Source of the DNA: Isohypsibius dastychi
Taxonomy: Eukaryota; Tardigrada; Eutardigrada; Parachela; Isohypsibiidae
Length of the DNA: 14,175 nucleotides
Reading direction: 5' to 3'
NCBI GenBank assembly: GCA_034696485.1
Contig: JAQIWT010000883.1
Location: forward strand, 1-14,175
Position 1 is the first letter of the stretch, and each line of letters begins with the position of its first letter. The position numbers and the translations under genes were made by a program. The notes beneath the pieces were generated by a model, which was not told the DNA's origin, did no database searches, and worked only from the letters and a program-made list of their open reading frames with translations. Below, piece by piece: positions 8,960 to 14,175 of this stretch.

Positions 8960-10157
8960 GAATTGATTGATTATTTTACTCTCCTCTGTACGAATATGCA
9001 ATCAGAAATCCATGAATGATCTATTGTATTTGACCCTGTTTTTGATGGTTTGAAGCGTGATTGAACCTTAAACAAATGATAAACTTCCTCGGGTCATTCG
9101 GTTATGAAAAGTCGATCCATTAATCTATAGATTAATTTGGATTTCACATCGCCTCAGCTTCGATTGAAGACGTAAGTTAGGAATATTTTAATGCTTACAA
9201 GCTGCTCCATTCAGTCATGACTGGTGTCCTTCATGTGTTCTTCGGAATTATTCCTGTTGGATCGTTTTCATGAACGCATAACAGGGTACATGGTGCGCGG
9301 GTTTTCACAAGCAAACGTTTTTCACCAGCAACTTTCACTCTTCCGAGAAACAACCCTTCCATCGCTGAATCTCCACGAATTTCAGCGCAACAGTCGCCGT
9401 ATGCTGCGGACCATGATATTGCTGTCCATGGAGACACAAGTCCGAAAGATTTTCAACGATTCATTCGTGACACCGGGATTTAAGCAAGATGTACATGAAG
9501 ACGATACCATACAAGACTGTCATTGAGACAAATTGCGTGCAGGTGCTGGAAGACCGCTTTCTATGAAGAGAACTTACCCACCCCGAAAACGAGAAAAATT
9601 TTCACAGGCGGATCAATTCCGCTTGGAATTCTGTGAATTTTCTTTCTATTCAAAATTCTACTGGGAAGGTGTCAGATTGTTCTTTCGTTATAGCTCATGA
9701 CACTCACTAATGTTATGAATACGAGAAACCGAGAAAAACTAAGATCACACGACCGAGTTTGATAGACGCGTGATAGACGAAATCCACAAATCACAACTTT
9801 GCGTTTGTTAAATGGTGTAACAAAGCATGTTTCTCACACTTGGATATAACGCCACCTCTCCCCAAGACACGAGACAGTGAAGTTGATGAGAATAACAAGC
9901 TTCTTTGCGGCGGTTTCAAGTCTGTTATCACAGTCACCACACTTATTTCCCGCCAATGTCTGCCATTCCGTTGAAAAAAACGATGACACAAGAATAAATT
10001 CTTGAGATGCCAGATATTTTTGATCAGAGTCTGGCACTTCGGCACTGTTAACGCTGTCGCTTTCTCCCGCCTGAAAACTGAGGCGGCCTTCCGCAAGCAC
10101 TCCGAAAAACCAACGACCTGTGATCAAAACTGTTGTAAAAAATTTAGTGATCACAAT
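8960..10157. other. Stretch without a confident gene
   Basis: At 9224-9526 two plus-strand frames are both open. One is a 100-residue frame (RRMLRTMILLSMETQVRK). The other, without an early ATG, reads SAQQSPYAADHDIAVHGDTS and ends at about 9482. Neither shows a domain, so which is real, if either, is undecided. Minus-strand frames at 9791-10199 overlap each other and lie opposite the start of the transposase, so I read them as shadows. The hAT N-terminal part may begin around 10002 but is not recognisable. Confidence 0.4.
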
Positions 10158-10880
10158 GATGAAATGATATGGGATTCGATCACTTGCGGTGTAATTCATG
10201 TCTCGATTAAAAAAGATTCAGTTCAAGGTTGAAAGGAGTAGATATTATTCCATGATTGTGGATAGGACTACCAACACTGTGAGAAAAGAACAGCTGACAA
10301 TGGTACTGCGGTACTTGCACGTCGAGATACGTGAAAGATCCATCAAAATTCGTGATGTTCCCTTGATAAACACAGGTCATCACCAGGTCGAAGTTAATTT
10401 TCCTCGTCTGAACATCTTCTGTAGGTGGAAGTCCACATGGGTCTCTATGGTCAGTTTCGGAAAAATGTGGGCTGAACGCGGACTCCATGGTCAAGAATGA
10501 GACGGCATGTTTCCACAACAATATCTGAATATCTCAAACATGTTGAAAGAGTAGGTGGCTCATATGTTGTGGGCCGTATACAAGGACTGCAAGCCAGAGT
10601 AATGAAAGAGTACCCTTAAGCAATTTTTGTCCGCTGTATGGCTCATGCGGTCAGCTTGTCCATCTCAAAATTTACAAAAGTTAAATCCGTTCACGACTTG
10701 CTAATGATACTCAGTGAAATCGGCAAGTTTTTTATTTCTCCAAAACGGAACGCGATTCTGTCTCAGAAACTGCAGGAATCAAAGCGTTGGTCAAGGTCTG
10801 CAAAAACTGTGCTTTACGCGCTGGATTGAGCCCAACATAGTCAAAACAAACAATCAACCACGTTTTTGTAGTCATTGTTG
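10158..10880 (+). mobile_element. hAT-family transposase, DUF4371 type, broken
   Basis: This is the catalytic region of a cut-and-paste hAT transposase of the ZMYM/DUF4371 kind, in three frames. Segment one (10158-10229) has NDEMIWDSITCGVIH, matching the usual QNELI...I block. Segment two (about 10230-10420) has RYYSMIVDRTTNTV and KEQLTMVLRYL, the familiar YSI-DE-D...EQL-RY motif, with the usual acidic residue replaced by Arg (VDR). Segment three (about 10585-10797) has GLQARVMKEYP, a stop, then AIFVRCMAHAVSLSISKF, the GVQAR...HC-AH-LNL motif. A TAA sits at 10617-10619, where most relatives have Lys. After a +1 shift near 10797, LQKLCFTRWIE gives the conserved TRW motif. At least two frameshifts and one stop show it is dead. 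No terminal inverted repeats or 8-bp target duplication were identified. Confidence 0.85.
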
Positions 10881-11599
10881 AAACTGTCAAAGAAATTTCC
10901 GGATCAGAAATCTCTGCACCGGGCGTGCAAGCTAAAGCCGGAAAACTGCGAGCAGTGACTCGTTCACCGACACTGATCTTCACCTCAGTTGCAAGTCCTT
11001 TGCCATGCAGCAAGTTCAATACAATTCAAGAATTGTTAGATTGCCATGCCAAAGCTGTCGGTCATAAACAAGAACTTGATCTGTAAATCACGATCACAAA
11101 GAAGCTCAGAGCCGTCTTGACCAAGCAATCCGAACATCGAAACAATGCGAGAACATTTTCCATCATATGAATTGACCTGGTGGTTGATGGCGGAAAATCT
11201 CCTGAATGACTACACTGTCTTACTTGAACCGCCGTGGCTACCAAGACGTGAAACGACAACACATCTGGATAGGGTTGCCATGGAGCATATTGAGCCGAAA
11301 GTGTCAAAAAGCCTTATCTAGATTCTAGACTTTACCATTGCCACCACCTTTTCAGAAAATTGACCCCAAGAAATTTCCACGAATACCGATCGTACTCCAG
11401 ATTTAACTCTCTTGTTCTCCCCAGATCTGCTGCCCTTGTTCCATGCCATCAATTCCGGATTTTCCGATTTTCAAAATGTAATATCAGGTGATATACTTGA
11501 AACTCTGATGTTTTGCAGCGTTAAAAACGGCTGAATTTTTATCTGCGATACCGCCTAAGAACAGCTCCGATGTTTGTGGTTTTTCCGACCTAATCTTCC
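10881..11599. other. Probable decayed tail of the hAT element, then unassigned sequence
   Basis: Plus-strand pieces continue past the TRW motif with stops. FVVIVETVKEISGS (about 10864-10905) fits the helix that usually follows. LPRRETTTHLDRV (about 11230-11270) resembles the R-x-x-x-R-Q-x-H-R-x-N block placed before the C-terminal dimerisation domain. The alignment is weak and the dimerisation domain itself was not found. From about 11340 to 11600 I see nothing coding. Confidence 0.35.
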
Positions 11600-12210
11600 T
11601 TAGATCTTCTGCTTCTCTCTATCATTGACTCTTACGGGAAAGCCGGAATCCACACACAGAATCTCACAGTCTGGGGCACACACAACCTGTGCAAAACTAG
11701 ATTTATTCTTAATCAAGAAATTCCCATTTCGATATGAAATTACCAGTGTTGAGATGCTGAAGCCACCTTTATAGAGAAAGTCTGCAAGTTTGTTTACCAG
11801 CATTGCGAATGAAGCGCGATTAACACGAAATGTTCCTCGGAACTGAGGTTCAGGAAGCCTATAATTTTTGAAAATCTCATGACTATGAATTTTGTTAAGC
11901 AAGAAAAATTGTTAAATTACATCCGTAGCTCTGGAAGTGAATTTCTTCTGTCTTCACGAATAATAGGGGTTCTTGGAGCACGTTCTGATATCAGCTGATT
12001 TTTCAATTCCTCCAACAGCAGCAAATTAATTTCCTCATTTTCGATTTCGTATCGAATAGCATTCCTCAGTTCAATATCAGCGGGAGTATCGGCAAAATCC
12101 GCCGTAATGAATTCCCCAACAACCTGTGCAAGAACTTGATGCGTTGCCATAATTATTCCGGCCAATGCAGTTTCGAGCAGTTTAGAATTATTAACAACTT
12201 GCTCATTCAA
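11600..12210 (-). mobile_element. PIF/Harbinger transposase (HARBI1-like), truncated and broken
   Basis: Two adjacent minus-strand frames appear to form one Harbinger transposase. The upstream frame (12210-11917) is a mostly acidic helical N-terminus ending in RRNSLPELRM and a TAA. The next (11902-11600) begins with PEPQFRGTFRVNRASFAMLV, matching the F...FR-s...f..L segment of HARBI1-type proteins. It then passes directly to SSFAQVVCAPDCEILCVDSG, which matches the S-x-x-x-Q-x-V-C-D...D-V-x-x-G-x-P-G-S-x-H-D core. The conserved Asp after VC is replaced by Ala, and PGS-HD has become PVR-ND. The stretch between the two motifs, normally well over 100 residues with the first catalytic Asp, is almost missing, so a large internal deletion is inferred. 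With the frame break at about 11910 the element is inactive. No 3-bp target duplication or terminal repeats were identified. Confidence 0.7.
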
Positions 12211-12592
12211 TAATAGCTGAATTCTACATCAATAATGAATGCTGACGAAGGAAAGTGGCAAAGCCTTGGAAAGTCGCTCGAATTGAATCCATGCTGGTGC
12301 AGCCTCAGAGCAGAACCAAATATTTAGCATTGAGTCTATGAGAAGCCAGATAGCTAGATAGCCAGAGCGTTTGATCGCATTTCTCCCATTGTATGACCCA
12401 ATTAATAAGGCAAGCCAGAGCCAAGCTTTTCAGCTGCATGGCAAAGAAATGCGATGAGCTGGCTTGACCATGAAGCTATTCCCCAATTAACGTTTATGGT
12501 CGTTAATGACCTGGTCAAAGCGAAAGTGAGCCGCATAGCTGGACGGTTAAATCCGCCCTAAGGTACCTATGAGCAGCTTATGACATACACTC
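12211..12592. other. Stretch with short repeats, no gene
   Basis: No coding frame of note. There is an 11-bp perfect inverted repeat (ATCGCATTTCT at 12374-12384 and AGAAATGCGAT at 12445-12455). An 8-bp one interlocks with it (CAAGCCAG at 12411-12418 and CTGGCTTG at 12459-12466). AGCCAGAGC occurs twice, near 12361 and 12414. The stretch lies between the Harbinger remnant and the large inverted duplication and may be terminal sequence of either. Confidence 0.5.
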
Positions 12593-12628
12593 ACAAGCAA
12601 CTTGATTGTGGCGGGGACTCGTATAAAA

Positions 12629-12763
12629 ATGAGCCGTCGATCCCAAGACGTAGAACATGCTCTGAAGAATATTATCAGCGAATTTTTTGATCCAATATCA
12701 AGTTCCAGGATCAGTTATGATTTTTTGAAAAAGAACCATTTTCGGGGTTATTGGCATGTGTGA
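12629..12763 (+). CDS. Short ORF of the left arm (44 aa)
   Basis: Starts at the ATG directly after TATAAAA and reads MSRRSQDVEHALKNIISEFF, then DPISSSRISYDFLKK, ending just inside the loop. The family is not recognised. The peptide has an amphipathic-looking helix followed by a basic, aromatic tail. Against the right-arm copy the codons show two synonymous changes (TCC/TCT, GAA/GAG) and three replacements (Asp/Asn, Asn/Tyr, Gly/Glu). That gives no clear sign of protein-level constraint. Start and end are formal only. The segment may be one exon of a larger gene that was copied. Confidence 0.3.
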   Translation: MSRRSQDVEHALKNIISEFFDPISSSRISYDFLKKNHFRGYWHV

Positions 12764-12803
12764 CGCCAGCCTTTCGTCATTATGGCGAGTCAGGCCTTGG
12801 CTC

Positions 12804-12962
12804 CTAATGGGTGACGTCACTTGCGTGTCGATGGTGCCAATACTCCCGAAAATGGTACTTTTTCAAAAAATCATAACTGATCCTGGAACTTGATATTGGA
12901 TCAAAAAATTCGCTGATAATATTCTTCAGAGCATGCTCTACGTTTTGAGATCGACGGCTCAT
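12804..12962 (-). CDS. Short ORF of the right arm (52 aa)
   Basis: The mirror-image copy of the left-arm ORF, starting at the equivalent ATG at 12962-12960. It reads MSRRSQNVEHALKNIISEFF and runs through the arm, then takes about ten loop-encoded residues (HRHASDVTH) to a TAG at 12806-12804. The frame is also open upstream of this ATG through the TATA-like sequence to 13001 (IVAGTRIK), so the arm may be internal coding sequence rather than a gene start. No homologous family is known to me. Confidence 0.3.
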   Translation of the reverse strand: MSRRSQNVEHALKNIISEFFDPISSSRISYDFLKKYHFREYWHHRHASDVTH

Positions 12963-12998
12963 TTTTATACGAGTCCCAGCCACAATCAAGTTGCTTGT

Positions 12999-13330
12999 CA
13001 ATCATAGCCCAAACTTATTCCGGGCAGCTTATAGCCTGCGCCTTTTTACTCATCGAAATTTAGTATTATTTCAAAAAGATTATGTGTCGGTGTGTCTTTT
13101 CCTGTGTGAACGAAATCTAGTTCCCAAAAGGTCTTTCCCATTGCCAGTGTGTAATGCCGCTTACCGCCGACGCACCACACACCCTATGGCCATTTACAAT
13201 TTCAGAAGCTAGAAAACCACTAGAGACTCCATCGAACACCTAAATTCATCTGAAACTATTCAAAAACTAATCTGATACTGAAATAAACATGAAAATTAGA
13301 TCAGCACCAAAAACTACCTATAGGACATAA
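12999..13330. other. Stretch without a confident gene
   Basis: A plus-strand 73-residue frame at 12991-13212 starts inside the right arm and shows no domain. The rest is AT-rich with no visible structure. Confidence 0.4.
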
Positions 13331-13573
13331 ACATTAGAGAAATCCGGGTCAAGGGGCTCCCCAGGGGGTCCCATACCTCACCAAGAAAAATTCACATTAC
13401 ACATTACACTGAATTTGGACAGCTGCTCCGGCGAGCCGTTCTGCGTCAGAGGGAAAATTGCTTCAGTTTTCAGCATTGCGGGAATTCGTAGAGTCCTAGC
13501 AAAATTGGCAAAAATCTCCCACGGTCGACTGTTTTTTTCGGTCGGTTGGAAACATTTTTTTGTCATCTTTTAG
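13331..13573 (+). other. Open frame without ATG, possible exon
   Basis: This frame is open for 80 codons from a TAA at 13328 to the TAG at 13571, with no Met near its start. It reads HQEKFTLHITLNLDSCSGEP, then FCVRGKIASVFSIAG, then a basic helix-like tail. The alternating hydrophobic pattern and two close cysteines resemble an extracellular beta-rich domain. The C-x-x-x-P-x-C-x-x-x-G-K spacing loosely recalls the ML (NPC2-like) lipid-binding fold. That similarity is weak and I would not name the protein. A CCCCAG acceptor-like sequence at about 13364 could open it. Confidence 0.2.
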
Positions 13574-13601
13574 CTCGCTAAGCAAACAATCCTCCTGCAC
13601 C

Positions 13602-13653
13602 TGATGTTGCGTTGCAACATCATGTTGCAACAACATGTTGCGACGCAACATGA
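13602..13653. repeat. 52-bp nested palindrome
   Basis: The two 26-bp halves are reverse complements at 22 of 26 positions with no loop. The block is built from repeats of ATGTTGC and GCAACAT, so several smaller palindromes are nested inside (for example GTTGCAAC and TGTTGCAACA). It can extrude as a cruciform. It may be a decayed small foldback element or a binding-site cluster. Confidence 0.85.
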
Positions 13654-14175
13654 AGATTATGTGAACCGAATCAACGAACGAACCAACTTTCAAATCAAAT
13701 AACATCTCAATTCTCTGAACTGCTGGAAATTCAGTACAGATTTGAGCAGAAACCGGCCCGGTTGCGCAGATCTTACCAGACATGTCGAAAAAGAGCGGAC
13801 TAGTTTTCCAGAGATTTCTGGGAGAACTGTAAAGAAATAAAAACAAGTTGTGTCAACATTCTGGAAGCAGTGGACATGCTTACTAGGGAAATGTTGCACT
13901 ACGTTGAATCAGGGAGTTTCCTCTGCAAAATATTGAAAATCAGTTGAAAACTTGTCCCTCCAACCTCGGCTACCCTCAACAGGATTTGTTGCTCTTGTGG
14001 ACAGAAACCACGCTCTTTTGTGCTTGTATGCCTCATTCTGTGCTTCGTATAGTAGTTAAATTTTGTTAGATGTACCATTTTCTCTGCCCCGCCCAGTTTT
14101 GTTCTCCCCCAGTCTGTGGTATTCTCTGTAGTCTCTGGTGACCTGTGGCTTCCTGCCAACATGTCGTATTTCTCC
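13654..14175. other. Stretch without a confident gene
   Basis: Minus-strand frames at 13496-13846, 13690-13899 and 13899-14162 overlap in different frames and show no domain. The first also runs through the palindrome. A donor-like TCTG|GTAAGA on the minus strand near 13780 is the only splice-like signal seen. A CCCCGCCC box lies at about 14086. Confidence 0.45.

Larger units (their letters stand above)
12593..12998. repeat. Large inverted duplication: two 164-bp arms, 78-bp loop
   Basis: The left arm (12593-12756) and right arm (12835-12998) are reverse complements over 164 bp without gaps. I count seven mismatches, so identity is about 96%. The 78-bp loop (12757-12834) contains a perfect CRE-like palindrome, TGACGTCA, at 12812-12819. 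Outside the arms similarity stops abruptly, apart from a few shared words such as TATGA near each end. Each arm contains GTATAAAAATGAG, a TATA-like box running into the ATG of a short ORF. Single-stranded DNA or RNA from this locus would fold into a long hairpin. It may be a foldback element, an inverted duplication of an exon, or a hairpin RNA source. Confidence 0.95.

Noticed and set aside
9791-10199. Minus-strand frames of 101 and 121 residues
   Set aside because: They overlap each other in different frames and the hAT coding strand is opposite. No domain seen.
10732-11307. Minus-strand frames of 95 and 81 residues
   Set aside because: Opposite the hAT transposase region and without recognisable motifs.
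13496-13846. 116-residue minus-strand ORF
   Set aside because: Runs through the 52-bp palindrome, lacks a domain and overlaps other frames.

Overview
This window looks like animal nuclear DNA. Genes are split by short GT-AG introns (about 56-303 bp), intergenic space is large, and the recognisable families are eukaryotic: an MCM6 helicase subunit, a BTB/POZ-BACK protein, an F-box protein, and hAT and PIF/Harbinger transposases. Short introns together with BTB and F-box gene copies suggest an invertebrate, perhaps an ecdysozoan such as a tardigrade, nematode or mite. The species cannot be settled from the sequence. No prokaryotic operon, rRNA, tRNA or CRISPR array was seen.

Layout: 1-1762 has no firm gene, only scattered open stretches on the minus strand and short repeats. 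1763-2655 (minus) holds four well-spliced exons of an MCM6-like N-terminal domain, and no AAA+ helicase core was found after it. 2656-3607 has no clear gene and carries a three-unit tandem repeat. 3608-5397 (plus) is a BTB-BACK gene with intact introns but two in-frame stops. 5476-5773 (minus) is an unidentified coding remnant. 5850-7240 is AT-rich, repetitive and apparently non-coding. 7289-8269 (minus) is an F-box gene with two in-frame stops. 8270-10150 is mostly unassigned, with one possible small secreted Cys-rich ORF. 10158-10880 (plus) is a broken hAT transposase, with a weaker tail towards about 11330. 11600-12210 (minus) is a broken PIF/Harbinger transposase.

12593-12998 is a nearly perfect inverted duplication: two 164-bp arms around a 78-bp loop. 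Each arm carries the same short ORF behind a TATAAAA sequence. The rest of the window contains a dense 52-bp palindrome at 13602-13653 and one ATG-less open frame.

No shared pathway links these genes. The picture is a repeat-rich region where duplicated ubiquitin-ligase adaptor genes (BTB and F-box), an MCM6 fragment and dead DNA transposons have accumulated and decayed. The best candidate for something undescribed is the coding inverted duplication. If transcribed through, it would make a long hairpin RNA able to feed an RNAi pathway.
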